From Caproicibacterium argilliputei (GTDB lineage Bacteria; Bacillota; Clostridia; Oscillospirales; Acutalibacteraceae), in NCBI RefSeq assembly GCF_029211325.2, contig NZ_CP135996.1:1178001-1242000 (forward strand): a stretch of 64,000 nucleotides of DNA. Direction: 5' to 3'. Below are positions 52,546-62,754 of the stretch, in pieces; position 1 is the first letter of the stretch; each line of letters opens with the position of its first letter. The notes under the pieces are model-generated. The model was given only the letters and a program-made list of their open reading frames with translations. It did no database searches and was not told the origin of the DNA. The position numbers and the translations under genes are program-made.

Positions 52546-54476
52546 CCGTTTTGCTGCTTGGTGTAGTTTAGCAGACCACCCGCCAAAACCATTTCGCGCT
52601 GCCGGTTTGTGAGCTGAGCCTTTGCCCGGAAAGTAAAGCCTTTGGTTTCATTCTTTACCGTAATCGGCTGTGCGTTTTCCAGTTCCGTGCGTACCTGCGG
52701 CAGGGAAAGGTCGTCCATTTCGTCAATGCGGTCGTAGTCGCTTTCTGCTTCAAATACAAGCGGTAGAATACCCGCGTTGGCCAGATTTGCACAGTGAATC
52801 CGCGCGAAGCTTTTTACCAGCACCGCCTGAATGCCCAGATACAGCGGCACCAGTGCGGCGTGCTCACGGGAGGAACCCTGCCCGTAGTTCTGTCCGCCGA
52901 CGATGATTCCCTTACCGTATTCCTTTGCACGTGCCGGAAATTCCTTGTCACATACGGTGAAGCAGAAATTAGAGAGGTAGGGGATATTGCTGCGGTACGG
53001 CAAAATCTTGGCCCCTGCCGGCATAATGTGGTCCGTGGTGATATTGTCGCCAACTTTCAGCAGCGCCTTAGCGGAAATGGAGTCTGCCAGCGGCGTGGTG
53101 GTCGGAAACGGCTTGATGTTCGGGCCGCGCAGGATCTTGACATTTTTTGCGTCTTCCGGGGTGGCAGGTGCAATGACCATGTTGTCATTGATAAGGAAAG
53201 CGTTCGGCATGGGAATCGCAGCCTCATCGCCCAGGGTGCGCGGGTCGGTCAGCACACCTGTCAGTGCACTGGCTGCTGCGGTTTCCGGACTGACCAGGAA
53301 GATCTGACCGTCTGCCGTGCCGGAACGCCCCTCAAAGTTGCGGTTAAAAGTACGTAGGGAAATGCCGGCGCTGTTTGGGGACTGCCCCATGCCGATGCAG
53401 GGGCCGCAGGCACACTCCAGCACCCGCGCGCCCGCGCCGATGATGTCGCCCAGTGCGCCGTTTTTCGCCAGCATATTGTACACCTGCTTGCTGCCGGGGG
53501 CAATTGCCAGGCTGACGGTATCGGCGGCGGTTTTGCCTTTGAGAATGGATGCAACACGCATCATGTCCAGATAAGAGGAATTTGTACAGGAGCCGATGCA
53601 GACCTGGTCGATTTTCATACCGGTCAACTCCCGCACAGTTTTTACATTGTCTGGGCTGTGGGGGCAGGCCGCCATGGGTTCCAGTGCGGAAAGGTCAATG
53701 GTGATTTCCTCGTCATAAACAGCGTCCGCATCTGAGGAAAGGGGTTTCCAGTCCGCTTCGCGCCCCTGCGCCGCCAAAAACTGGCGTGTAACAGTATCGC
53801 TGGGGAAAATGCTGGTGGTTGCACCAAGCTCCGCGCCCATGTTGGTGATGGTTGCCCGCTCCGGAACTGTCAGCGAGGCAACGCCTTCGCCAGCGTACTC
53901 TACGATTTTGCCGACGCCGCCCTTGACTGTCAGCACCTGCAGAACTTTTAGAATCACATCCTTGGCGCTGACCCATGCGGGCAGCCGTCCGGTCAGGTTG
54001 ACACGCAGCATTTTCGGCATATTGATGTGGTACGCGCCGCCGCCCATTGCCACGGCAACGTCCAGTCCGCCCGCGCCGATGGCGAGCATACCGATACCGC
54101 CGCCGGTCGGGGTGTGGCTGTCGGAACCGATTAAGGTTTTGCCCGGAATACCAAAGCGCTCCAGGTGCACCTGATGGCAGATGCCGTTGCCCGGGCGGGA
54201 AAACCAGATGCCGTGCTTTTTTGCAACACTTTGAATAAAGCGGTGGTCGTCCGCATTTTCAAAGCCGGTCTGCAGCGTGTTGTGGTCAATGTACGCGACA
54301 CTTTTTTCGGTTTTTACGCGGTCAACGCCCATCGCTTCAAATTCCAGATACGCCATGGTGCCGGTGGCATCCTGTGTCAGTGTCTGGTCAATTTTCAGCC
54401 CGATGTCGCTGCCAACGGTCATCTCGCCGGAAACTAGGTGCTCCCGAATGATCTTCTGTGCAATGGTCAGTCCCAT
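52542..54476 (-). CDS. acn: Aconitate hydratase
   Basis: 644 residues from ATG 54476 (AAAGGGGGA upstream). Cluster ligands are visible: Cys in CIGSCTNSSYLDM and the pair in CACGPCIGMGQ. Substrate residues appear in SDSHTPTGGGIGMLAIGAGGLDVA and in the swivelling domain QNYGQGSSREHAALVPLYLG. Its shorter length places it with the mitochondrial-like/AcnX-type IPM-dehydratase-like aconitases of clostridia. Interconverts citrate and isocitrate. First gene of the acn-traX-icd-rex group, under a promoter that overlaps a Rex-like operator. Confidence 0.95.
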   Translation of the reverse strand: MGLTIAQKIIREHLVSGEMTVGSDIGLKIDQTLTQDATGTMAYLEFEAMGVDRVKTEKSVAYIDHNTLQTGFENADDHRFIQSVAKKHGIWFSRPGNGICHQVHLERFGIPGKTLIGSDSHTPTGGGIGMLAIGAGGLDVAVAMGGGAYHINMPKMLRVNLTGRLPAWVSAKDVILKVLQVLTVKGGVGKIVEYAGEGVASLTVPERATITNMGAELGATTSIFPSDTVTRQFLAAQGREADWKPLSSDADAVYDEEITIDLSALEPMAACPHSPDNVKTVRELTGMKIDQVCIGSCTNSSYLDMMRVASILKGKTAADTVSLAIAPGSKQVYNMLAKNGALGDIIGAGARVLECACGPCIGMGQSPNSAGISLRTFNRNFEGRSGTADGQIFLVSPETAAASALTGVLTDPRTLGDEAAIPMPNAFLINDNMVIAPATPEDAKNVKILRGPNIKPFPTTTPLADSISAKALLKVGDNITTDHIMPAGAKILPYRSNIPYLSNFCFTVCDKEFPARAKEYGKGIIVGGQNYGQGSSREHAALVPLYLGIQAVLVKSFARIHCANLANAGILPLVFEAESDYDRIDEMDDLSLPQVRTELENAQPITVKNETKGFTFRAKAQLTNRQREMVLAGGLLNYTKQQNG

Positions 54477-54579
54477 TTTTTGAAGTCCCCCTTTTATTTG
54501 CGCAGGCACTGCCCTTCGGCGCCACAGAAGCGGATGCAGTGCGGCAAAGTCGGCATGCCTGAAAAAGACGCTTTTATCT

Positions 54580-54620
54580 ATTATCTATAAAAAATCATAT
54601 TTTGTCAATCCGTTCACAAA
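54580..54620 (-). promoter_or_regulatory. acn promoter with Rex-like operator
   Basis: On the minus strand: -35 TTGACA (complement of 54603-54608), 17-bp spacer, -10 GATAAT (complement of 54580-54585). The dyad TTGTGAACGGATTGACAA (complement of 54602-54619) covers the -35 box and differs from the Rex consensus TTGTGAA-N4-TTCACAA at a single base. Since rex is encoded at the end of the same gene group, NADH-dependent control is likely. Confidence 0.75.
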
Positions 54621-54858
54621 TGGAATGTGCAGGAGAAGCCTGTGAAAATTGCATGGAAAAACGGTTTTTGAAACTTGTACTGCCCTGCAGTTGGCGCCGT
54701 GCCCGCGGCTTTGCACAATTTTCTTGCGGCGCGGCCGTGCTTTTTCTTTCTTTTTATGGTATACTAAAATACATTCTAAAAGACAACTGCAGACGGTCAG
54801 AAAACTTTTATACATATTTTTTCACCTTCACGGCAGACTAATGCTGCAGGAGGTGGCA

Positions 54859-55635
54859 GTGTTGAGAACGTATAAAAATTATACATCCATGCAGGCACAG
54901 GATGAGCGGGAAACAGCGGATACAGATGCCGATGAGCCTTTTTCAGATGCCGGCACCATTGTGGCCGGCAGCGGGAACCACACCATTCATTGCCTGACGA
55001 TTATCGGTCAGATTGAAGGGCACACGCTTCTGCCCAGTTCCAGTAAAACCACGAAGTACGAGCACGTTATTCCGCAGCTTGTGGAAATCGAGGAGGACGA
55101 AAAAACCGATGGCCTGCTGATTCTGCTTAACACAGTCGGCGGGGATGTGGAGGCCGGTCTGGCTCTGGCAGAACTGGTGGCCAGCATGACCAAGCCCACG
55201 GTCAGTCTGGTGCTGGGCGGCGGGCACAGCATCGGTGTGCCGCTTGCGGTGGCTGCCAAGCGCAGCTTTATTGTGCCCAGCGCAACCATGACCGTGCACC
55301 CGGTGCGCATGAACGGTCTGATGCTGGGTGTTCCCCAGACCATGGATTATTTTCAGCGGATGCAGGAGCGCATCACACAATTCGTGATATCAAACAGCCA
55401 CATTTCGCAGGAGCGCTTTATGCAGCTCGCCATGAACACTAAGGAGTTGGTCATGGATGTCGGAACGGTGCTGGATGGGGAAGAAGCAGTGCGCGAAGGA
55501 CTGATTGACTCCCTCGGTGGTTTGTCCGATGCAGTCAAATGCCTGTACGGCATGATTGACCGCTGCAGAAAGAAAGAGAAAAAGACGGAAAAACAGACGA
55601 AAGCAGCGAAAAAGTCTGCGAAAGCACACAAGTGA
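54859..55635 (+). CDS. tepA: TepA-like ClpP-fold serine protease
   Basis: 258 residues from GTG 54859 (AGGAGG five bases upstream; a TTG three bases later is equally possible). ClpP/crotonase-like fold: [61 protein letters not shown], matching Bacillus TepA/YmfB. The nucleophile is expected in GGGHSIGVP. Long form with Lys-rich tail. In Bacillus the same neighbour is spoIIIE/ftsK, as here. An extended -10 (TATGGTATACT, 54755-54765) is a possible promoter. Confidence 0.88.
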   Translation: MLRTYKNYTSMQAQDERETADTDADEPFSDAGTIVAGSGNHTIHCLTIIGQIEGHTLLPSSSKTTKYEHVIPQLVEIEEDEKTDGLLILLNTVGGDVEAGLALAELVASMTKPTVSLVLGGGHSIGVPLAVAAKRSFIVPSATMTVHPVRMNGLMLGVPQTMDYFQRMQERITQFVISNSHISQERFMQLAMNTKELVMDVGTVLDGEEAVREGLIDSLGGLSDAVKCLYGMIDRCRKKEKKTEKQTKAAKKSAKAHK

Positions 55636-55785
55636 TACGGCGCCTGGCGCCGTACATAAAACATCCGTCTTCTCCCCTTTTTTCCGCAGAATGTCTGCGG
55701 AAGTTTTGATAAGATTAAGAAAAGGATCAAAGAATTCTTTTTCCTGCGTTTTGCGGGGAGTTTATGAGAATGAGGAGCATCAAAA

Positions 55786-58407
55786 TTGGCACAGAAGAAG
55801 ACAGCACGTTCACAGAAAAACAGGCAGGCAGCGAAAAAGCCGCCGCAGAAACAAAAACAGAAATCGACAAGCCGCGCGGCGGCTCGCACACCGCGGCAGC
55901 CCCGCACGCCAAAACCGGAGCAGAAGCCGGTTAACCGCCGCACACCGGAAGCAGACCGCCAGCACCGCCAGACAGCCGCCATTCTGCTGTTTGCACTGGC
56001 ACTTTTCCTGTTTTGCGTGGCGGTCATACCGGGTGTACATATCTGGCTGATGCTGCACCACTTGGTGCGCGGCCTTTTCGGTGTCTGTGCGCTGCTTTGG
56101 CCGGTGCTTTTGCTGTACATTGCGTTTTCTACGGCGTTTGAACGGCAGGGGGATGCCCTCAGCGCAAAGGTCTGGCTTTCAGCGGCCTCCATTGTGCTGC
56201 TGTGCGGTACTGTCACCGCATTCGGCACAACGGGGATTCCCGTGGATGAAACGTTCGGCGCACAGCTGCTGATACTGTTTGAATCCTGTAAAGACGGCGG
56301 CGGCGCTGGCTTAATCGGCGGTCTTATCGGCTTGCCGCTGACAGTCGGGCTGGGGCAGGCGGGCGCCTGCATTGTACTGTTGCTGCTGCTGTTTGTTTCT
56401 CTAATGCTGCTGACCGGAACCACCTTGGTACGGTTGTGGAATGGCCTGAAAAAGCCTGCTCAGGTGGTTGGACAGGCAGTGGATACCGTTCGGGAAAGCC
56501 GGGCGGAAACGGTGCAGCAGAAACACCACGACTGGGATATCGATATTCCGTTGGACGATGAGGGAATGCCGATGCATCCGGTAGTACAGCCACCGACTCC
56601 GGCAGCGGAAGCAGAAACGCAGGAGCCGGAGAAAGGTTCTCACTTTAAGGAGATGCTCGGCGGAAAAAGCGGAAGCGGGCGCGGCAGGTCGGTGCCGCCC
56701 TCTGCTGTGGTCGAAAAGGCGGTGCGCCGGGAGAAGAAACGCCCCGAAGAAGCGGCCGGCGGCAGTCCGGAACAGGCCGCAGCAAATTATATGGAACGTG
56801 TCAAGCAGCAGGAAAAGACACAGCAGCAGGCGGATTCTGCCGAGCAGGAAACCGCGCTTTCCGGCAGCCTGCAGCAGGCGCAGGACGGCGGCTACCATAC
56901 GCCGCCGGTTTCCATGCTGGAGGCTGCCGCCATGCCGGATGCCTCGACCGTTCAGCAGGAACTGCAGGTAAATGGGCAGCAGTTGGTGCAGGTTCTGCAC
57001 AGCTTCGGCGTTTCGACGAAGATTGTTGACATCAGCCGCGGCCCGTCTGTTACGCGCTATGAACTGCAGCCGGCGGCAGGCGTAAAAATCAGCAAAATCA
57101 CCAATCTGGCAGACGACATTGCCATGAACTTAGCAGCCTCCGGTGTGCGTATTGAAGCGCCAATTCCGGGAAAGGCGGCAGTCGGCATCGAGGTGCCGAA
57201 CAAGCAGAAAAGCATTGTCCGTATGCGCGACCTGATAGAATCCAATGCGTTTCTGACCGCGAAAAGCAAGCTGACCGTTTGCCTTGGCCGCGACATTGCC
57301 GGTGCGGCGAAAGTGGCGGATCTGGCGAAAATGCCCCATTTGCTCATCGCCGGTACCACCGGCTCCGGCAAGTCCGTGTGTCTGAATTCTTTCATTGTCA
57401 GTCTGCTTTACAAATCCGCGCCGGAAGACGTGCGGTTTTTAATGATTGATCCGAAGGTTGTGGAACTTTCCGTTTACAATGGCATTCCGCAGCTTCTGGT
57501 GCCAGTTGTGACTGACCCGCGCAAAGCGGCCGGTGCGCTTGGCTGGGCGGTTACGGAGATGCTCAAGCGTTACAAAATTTTTGCGGAGTACAACGTCCGC
57601 GACATCAAGTCTTACAATGCCATGGCGTCGCAGCACGGGTTTGTAACAGAGGACGGTCAGCCAATGGACCGTATGCCGCAGATTGTGATTTTTATCGAAG
57701 AACTGGCTGACCTGATGATGGCCGCGCCCAATGAAGTGGAGGACAGCATCTGCCGTCTGGCGCAGATGGCGCGTGCTGCCGGTATGCATCTGGTCATCGC
57801 AACGCAGCGGCCGAGTGTGGACGTTGTGACCGGCTTGATTAAGGCAAACATTCCCAGCCGAATTGCGCTTTCTGTTTCTTCGCAGGTGGACAGCCGCACC
57901 ATTATTGACACCGGCGGCGCCGAAAAGCTGCTGGGCAACGGCGATATGCTGTTTTCGCCGGTGGGTGCACAGAAGCCGGTGCGTGTGCAGGGCGCGTTTG
58001 TGAGTGACGGTGAAATCGAAAGCATTGTGGAGTTCATTAAAAAGTCGCAGGAGCCGGGCTACGACCCCGCTATTGCAGAGGAAATCGAGAAAAACGCGGT
58101 TGCGGACAAAAAGGACACCGGCCCTGCACCGGAAGCAGATACCGACCCACTGCTGGAAGACGCGGTCAAGTGTGTGGTGGAGGCGGGACAGGCGTCAACC
58201 TCCCTGCTGCAGCGCCGCCTGCGGTTGGGTTACGCGCGCGCAGGCCGCATTGTCGACCAGATGGAGCAGCTTGGCATTGTCGGGCCGCATGAGGGCAGCA
58301 AGCCACGCCAGGTGCTGATGACCTACCAGCAGTGGTTGGAACGCAGCATGAACGCGCAGGCGCCCGCAGACTCGGAAGCGCCCGAAAAGGCCGTTTCAAA
58401 CGAATAA
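55786..58407 (+). CDS. FtsK/SpoIIIE DNA translocase
   Basis: 873 residues from TTG 55786 (GAGGAG upstream). A basic N-terminal tail of about 65 residues, four membrane helices (about 65-215), an acidic/Gln-rich linker (about 230-390), the RecA-like motor with Walker [11 protein letters not shown] near 525 and Walker [13 protein letters not shown], and the gamma domain ([37 protein letters not shown]) that reads oriented chromosomal sequences. Pumps DNA through the division or sporulation septum. Whether it is the vegetative or sporulation paralogue cannot be told. Confidence 0.95.
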   Translation: MAQKKTARSQKNRQAAKKPPQKQKQKSTSRAAARTPRQPRTPKPEQKPVNRRTPEADRQHRQTAAILLFALALFLFCVAVIPGVHIWLMLHHLVRGLFGVCALLWPVLLLYIAFSTAFERQGDALSAKVWLSAASIVLLCGTVTAFGTTGIPVDETFGAQLLILFESCKDGGGAGLIGGLIGLPLTVGLGQAGACIVLLLLLFVSLMLLTGTTLVRLWNGLKKPAQVVGQAVDTVRESRAETVQQKHHDWDIDIPLDDEGMPMHPVVQPPTPAAEAETQEPEKGSHFKEMLGGKSGSGRGRSVPPSAVVEKAVRREKKRPEEAAGGSPEQAAANYMERVKQQEKTQQQADSAEQETALSGSLQQAQDGGYHTPPVSMLEAAAMPDASTVQQELQVNGQQLVQVLHSFGVSTKIVDISRGPSVTRYELQPAAGVKISKITNLADDIAMNLAASGVRIEAPIPGKAAVGIEVPNKQKSIVRMRDLIESNAFLTAKSKLTVCLGRDIAGAAKVADLAKMPHLLIAGTTGSGKSVCLNSFIVSLLYKSAPEDVRFLMIDPKVVELSVYNGIPQLLVPVVTDPRKAAGALGWAVTEMLKRYKIFAEYNVRDIKSYNAMASQHGFVTEDGQPMDRMPQIVIFIEELADLMMAAPNEVEDSICRLAQMARAAGMHLVIATQRPSVDVVTGLIKANIPSRIALSVSSQVDSRTIIDTGGAEKLLGNGDMLFSPVGAQKPVRVQGAFVSDGEIESIVEFIKKSQEPGYDPAIAEEIEKNAVADKKDTGPAPEADTDPLLEDAVKCVVEAGQASTSLLQRRLRLGYARAGRIVDQMEQLGIVGPHEGSKPRQVLMTYQQWLERSMNAQAPADSEAPEKAVSNE

Positions 58408-58432
58408 ACGAATAACGGAAGGATGAATCTGT

Positions 58433-58660
58433 ATGAAAAAAGTGAGTATCGACCGCTTTGAGGGGACTTTGGCAATTTGTGAGGATGCAGACGGTAAGTT
58501 TTTCGGGATTGAAAGCGCCGAGCTGCCGCAGGGAGCCAAGGAGGGCACTGTCCTAAAAATTGATGATGCAGAGGGCACCCTTGCCATTGATGAGGAAGAA
58601 ACCGCGCGCCGCCGCAAAAAAAATGCAAGACTGCAGAATGACGTTTTCGGCGGGAAATAA
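58433..58660 (+). CDS. DUF3006 family protein
   Basis: 75 residues: KKVSIDRFEGTLAICEDADGKFFGIESAELPQGAKEGTVLKIDD is the family core, followed by a basic helix (TARRRKKNARLQ). No signal peptide. RBS GGAAGG. DUF3006 genes often accompany hydrolases of clostridia; function unknown. It lies between ftsK and spoIIR. Confidence 0.88.
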   Translation: MKKVSIDRFEGTLAICEDADGKFFGIESAELPQGAKEGTVLKIDDAEGTLAIDEEETARRRKKNARLQNDVFGGK

Positions 58661-58727
58661 AAATCACACGCATAAGATTCCATTTTATTCCAATACTTCT
58701 GACAGATAAAAACGGAGGTAAAGCAGA

Positions 58728-59336
58728 ATGAAATGGAAACTTTGGGAACGTGCGGCAGCTGTGGGGCTGATTCTGTCACTTGCGCTGAGCTGTACGGGCA
58801 CCATTGCCGCCAGCGAGGATATTCCGAGCCGGGTGCTGCGACTGCACGTGTTGGCAAACAGTGACTCTGCCGCAGACCAGGCGCTCAAGCTCAAGGTGCG
58901 CGACCGGATTTTAAAGGACAGCGGCGTTTGGTTTACCAATGCTGACACACGGGCGCAGGCGGAAGCGCAGGCGCAGGCGCATTTGTCCGACCTGCAGCGG
59001 CAGGCGGAAGACGAGCTGCGGCAAAATGGCTGTCACGACCGCGTGCGCGTTTCTCTGGAGGATACATGGTTCCCAACGCGGCAGTATGGCAAGCTTACCT
59101 TTCCTGCCGGTACTTACCGCGCTCTGCGGGTTGTCATTGGGCAAGGTGCGGGGCACAACTGGTGGTGCGTGCTGTTTCCGGCGCTGTGCCTGCCCACCGC
59201 AGAACCCAAAAAAGATCTGGACGATGTGCTGACCAAGCCGGAGGAGCAGCTGACCGGCAGTCAATACCGGATTCAATTTAAAACGGTAGAGCTGTATGAA
59301 TCTTTGGAAAACTGGCTGAAAAATTTGAATTTTTAA
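58728..59336 (+). CDS. spoIIR: Stage II sporulation protein R
   Basis: 202 residues. Signal peptide/anchor (AAAVGLILSLALSCTGTIAAS), then the family opening IPSRVLRLHVLANSDSAADQALKLKVRDRIL and the WWCVLFPALCLP motif. SpoIIR is made in the forespore and signals SpoIIGA to process pro-sigma-E in the mother cell. This is the clearest sign that the host forms endospores. RBS ACGGAGG. Confidence 0.95.
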   Translation: MKWKLWERAAAVGLILSLALSCTGTIAASEDIPSRVLRLHVLANSDSAADQALKLKVRDRILKDSGVWFTNADTRAQAEAQAQAHLSDLQRQAEDELRQNGCHDRVRVSLEDTWFPTRQYGKLTFPAGTYRALRVVIGQGAGHNWWCVLFPALCLPTAEPKKDLDDVLTKPEEQLTGSQYRIQFKTVELYESLENWLKNLNF

Positions 59337-59403
59337 GACAGACAGCGGCGGTGCACATCCTGTGCCGGCGCTGTTTGCTGTAAACGGAACAGGAGGGACC
59401 GAG

Positions 59404-62400
59404 ATGCTTCATCTTCTGCTGGGAAGAGCCGGAAGCGGCAAAACAACAACCCTGCGCGCACGTCTGCATCAGCACGCGGCTGCCGGGCAGGAGCGGCTTG
59501 TACTGCTGGTGCCGGAGCAGGCTTCCTTTGACAATGAGCGCGCGTTGCTGCGGCTGCTGGGGCCAAAAGCCGCGCAGAATGTGCAGGTGTACAGCTTTTC
59601 CAGACTCTGCGACGCTTTGGCAAGACGTTATGGCGGCGGTGCGGGACGCCGCCTGGATGACGGCGGCCGTGCCATTCTTATGAGTCAGGCGGTAGAGCAG
59701 GTCAAGGATACCCTGCAGTATTACCGGCGCAGCGCACGCGGAACGGAACTGGTGCCCATGCTGCTGGATGCGAATGCAGAGTTTAAATCCTGTGGCGTCG
59801 GTGCCGAGGAGCTGCGAAAGGCTGCCACGGGTGCGGAAATGCCGATGCTGGGTGAAAAGCTGAACGAACTGGCGCGGATTTTGGAGTGCTACGATGCGCT
59901 GGTTCGGCAAAGCTGGCTGGACCCGCAGGATGACCTGACGCGCGCGGCGGCGTGCTTGCAGCAGCACCGCTTTTTTGCGGATGCTCTGGTATACATCGAT
60001 GGTTTTCAGAGCTTTACCAAACAGCAATACGGGGTTCTCCGTCCGATGCTGCGGCAGGCGGCAGACGTGACAGTGTCACTCTGTGCGGACTCTCTGGCGG
60101 ATCCGGAGCAGGGCATGGGGGTATTCTCCATTGTGCGTCAGACCGCCGCGGGGCTGATTCGCGCGGCAAAGGAGGAAGATGTGCGCGTGGCGCCGCCGGA
60201 GGTGCTGCCGTGCGGGGTACGCTTTCAGAGCGACGACCTGAAAGCGCTGGAAGCCAGCCTCTACCGCACGGAAAAGCCGGCACCGCAGCCTGCGGAAAAC
60301 GTTTTTCTGTATGAAGCGTCTGATCCGTACGATGAAGCCGCATATACGGCGGCGGCAGTGCGCCATCTGCTGATGGAGGGGTTTTGCCGCGCACGTGACA
60401 TCGCGATTGTGGCACGAGATATCGACAGCTACCACGGTATTATGGATACGGCATTGGATGCCTATGAAATTCCGTACTTTATGGATGAGGCGCGCGACAT
60501 CACGCATGAACCGCTGATGCGCATGATTCTGGCGGCATTTGCCGTGGTGCGCACCGGCTTTGACAGCGAAGCGGTGTTTACATATCTCAAAACCGAACTG
60601 ACGGATCTTTCTCCGGACACAACGGCGGCACTCGAAAACTACTGCTTTGTCTGGCATATCAGCGGTCGGGCGTGGCACAGCTCCTTTACAGCCAATCCGG
60701 AAGGCTTTGCGAAAGCCTTTACAGACAAATCGAAAGAGCAGTTGGTCACTTTGGAGCGGGCGCGGAAAACCATTGTTTCTCCGCTGGAAGCCTTTGCGGC
60801 TGCTACGGCGGATGCCGACGGCGTGGCTCTTGCCAAGGCAGCTTACCAACTTTTGCAGGACGCGCACGTTCCGGCAAACTTGAAGGCACTGGCTGCTTCT
60901 CTGGAGCGGGCAGGTCAGCCGGCGCTTGCGGATGATACCCTGCGCCTTTGGGATCTGCTGATGCAGGTGCTTGACCAGTGCGCACTGGTTTTGGGAACAC
61001 AGCCGGTCACCCGCAGCCGCTTTGAGGAGCTTATGCGTTTGGTACTGTCTAACAGCCAGATGGCAAGCATTCCGCAGGGCGTGGATGAAGTCACCGTGGG
61101 CGCGGCAGACCGGATTCGCACGGAAGCCCCCAAAGTTGTGTTCGTTTTGGATGCCGCGAAGGATGACTTTCCTAAAACGCCGGGCACGGCAGGCGTGCTT
61201 AGCTTTGCAGAACGTCTGTCTTTGATCCGTGGCGGTCTGCCGCTGAATGATACCCTGGAGGGGGTGGATGTGCAGGAACGTTTTCTGGCGTATGCGGCAG
61301 TCAGCGCGCCCTCACGGCGGCTGTATCTTTCGTGGCCCGCTTCCGGCACGGACGGCGCCGCCAAGCTGCCCTCTTCGCTGATTTCGCAGGTGCGGGAGAC
61401 TTTGAGCGGGGTTCCCCTGCAAACTGCCGCCACACTGCCGGTCGGCTGGCTTGCCTGCAGCCGCAAAGCTGCCTTTGCGCAGCTTGCGCGCACCTGGCGT
61501 CACCGAACGCCAGAGGAAGCAGCCCTGCGGGAGCTGTTTTCTGCTGACGCGGATGCGCCGCGGGTTTCCGCATTGGAGCGCGCGGCTGTGCGTGCGCCGC
61601 AGCAGTTTGCGGATGCTGCCTGCGCGCAGGAATTGTTTCATCGGGATATGCGCCTTTCCGCTTCGCAGGCGGAGGTGTACGCGCTGTGTCCGTTCCAGTA
61701 TTTTTGCCGGTACGGTCTGCAGGCGCGGGAGCGGCGCGCGGCGGAGTTGGATCCCATGGAATACGGCAGCCTCATGCATTACCTGCTGGAGCATTTGTTC
61801 CGCGACACGGGTGCTAAGAAGCTGCACAGCATGGAACAGGCGCAGCTGCAGGAACTGATTCACAGCCTGCTGCAGACCTATGTGAAAGAAAATCTGGGCG
61901 TTTCCGGAGAAAAGGAACCGCGCTTTGCGTTTTTGTTGGGCAGGGTTGCCGCTGCCGCCGCAGTGGTTGCGGCGCATATTGCGGAGGAACTGTGCCAGAG
62001 CAATTTTAAGCCGGTGAATTTTGAATTGCCCATTGGGCAGCAGCCGGACGGCGTGCCGGGGCTGCGCCTGCCGTTGGAGGACGGCGGCAGCGTGGAGCTG
62101 ATCGGCAAGGTGGACCGCGTGGATGTATGGGATAATGAAGTAGATCAAACCAAATGGCTGCGCGTGGTGGACTACAAAACCGGGAAAAAGAAATTTCGGG
62201 TTTCAGATGTTTTGTACGGTATGAATATGCAAATGCTGCTGTACCTTGCGGCGCTGTACGAAAACGGTGCGCCACAGCAGAAACTGAAACCGGCCGGTGT
62301 GCTGTATATGCCTGCGGCGGTGCCGGCAGCTTCGGTTGACCGCCGCATGCCAGCGGAAAAGCAGCTGCAAAAGCAGGAAGCGGAACTGTGCATGAGCGGG

Positions 62401-62754
62401 CTTGTGCGCGATGATCCGGCCATTGTGCGGGCCATGGAGGAAGAGGCTGCCGGACGGTACTTGCCGGTCAAATTGAAAAACGGAGAGCCGGACGGAAAGG
62501 GCAGCGCGGTTTCCGGGCCGGAACTGGAGGCACTTCTGGCGTATGTGCAGAACCGCATCCGGGAAATGGCGCAGCAGCTGCACAAGGGCGCCGTGCAGGC
62601 GTCCCCGCTGGTCGGCAAGGGCTACGATGCCTGCGCATGGTGTCCTTACGCGCCGGTGTGCGGGCGTGAGCAGGACGATCCGGTACGCGAGATGAATCCG
62701 CCCAAACCGGAAGAAGCACTGCAGATGATCAGCAAAGGGGGAAAACCGGAATGA
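59404..62754 (+). CDS. addB: ATP-dependent helicase/nuclease subunit B
   Basis: 1116 residues from ATG 59404 (CAGGAGGGA). P-loop GRAGSGKTT at 7-15, degenerate helicase domains, and a C-terminal RecB-type nuclease domain (VDYKTGKKKFRVSDVLYGMNMQML, near 920-945, with catalytic Asp and the D-x-K). Four Cys for a 4Fe-4S cluster: one in YALCPFQYFCRYG and three in CAWCPYAPVCG. Works with AddA in double-strand-break repair. Stop overlaps the addA start. Confidence 0.95.
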   Translation: MLHLLLGRAGSGKTTTLRARLHQHAAAGQERLVLLVPEQASFDNERALLRLLGPKAAQNVQVYSFSRLCDALARRYGGGAGRRLDDGGRAILMSQAVEQVKDTLQYYRRSARGTELVPMLLDANAEFKSCGVGAEELRKAATGAEMPMLGEKLNELARILECYDALVRQSWLDPQDDLTRAAACLQQHRFFADALVYIDGFQSFTKQQYGVLRPMLRQAADVTVSLCADSLADPEQGMGVFSIVRQTAAGLIRAAKEEDVRVAPPEVLPCGVRFQSDDLKALEASLYRTEKPAPQPAENVFLYEASDPYDEAAYTAAAVRHLLMEGFCRARDIAIVARDIDSYHGIMDTALDAYEIPYFMDEARDITHEPLMRMILAAFAVVRTGFDSEAVFTYLKTELTDLSPDTTAALENYCFVWHISGRAWHSSFTANPEGFAKAFTDKSKEQLVTLERARKTIVSPLEAFAAATADADGVALAKAAYQLLQDAHVPANLKALAASLERAGQPALADDTLRLWDLLMQVLDQCALVLGTQPVTRSRFEELMRLVLSNSQMASIPQGVDEVTVGAADRIRTEAPKVVFVLDAAKDDFPKTPGTAGVLSFAERLSLIRGGLPLNDTLEGVDVQERFLAYAAVSAPSRRLYLSWPASGTDGAAKLPSSLISQVRETLSGVPLQTAATLPVGWLACSRKAAFAQLARTWRHRTPEEAALRELFSADADAPRVSALERAAVRAPQQFADAACAQELFHRDMRLSASQAEVYALCPFQYFCRYGLQARERRAAELDPMEYGSLMHYLLEHLFRDTGAKKLHSMEQAQLQELIHSLLQTYVKENLGVSGEKEPRFAFLLGRVAAAAAVVAAHIAEELCQSNFKPVNFELPIGQQPDGVPGLRLPLEDGGSVELIGKVDRVDVWDNEVDQTKWLRVVDYKTGKKKFRVSDVLYGMNMQMLLYLAALYENGAPQQKLKPAGVLYMPAAVPAASVDRRMPAEKQLQKQEAELCMSGLVRDDPAIVRAMEEEAAGRYLPVKLKNGEPDGKGSAVSGPELEALLAYVQNRIREMAQQLHKGAVQASPLVGKGYDACAWCPYAPVCGREQDDPVREMNPPKPEEALQMISKGGKPE

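Noticed and set aside
55636-55785. Palindrome CGGCGCC…GGCGCCG as a regulatory site between tepA and ftsK
   Set aside because: Short GC palindrome without a T run or link to a promoter; chance is sufficient.
58661-58727. Sigma-F promoter for spoIIR
   Set aside because: GCATA is present at 58670-58674, but the -10 at the right distance lacks the required GG, so a forespore promoter could not be supported from sequence.
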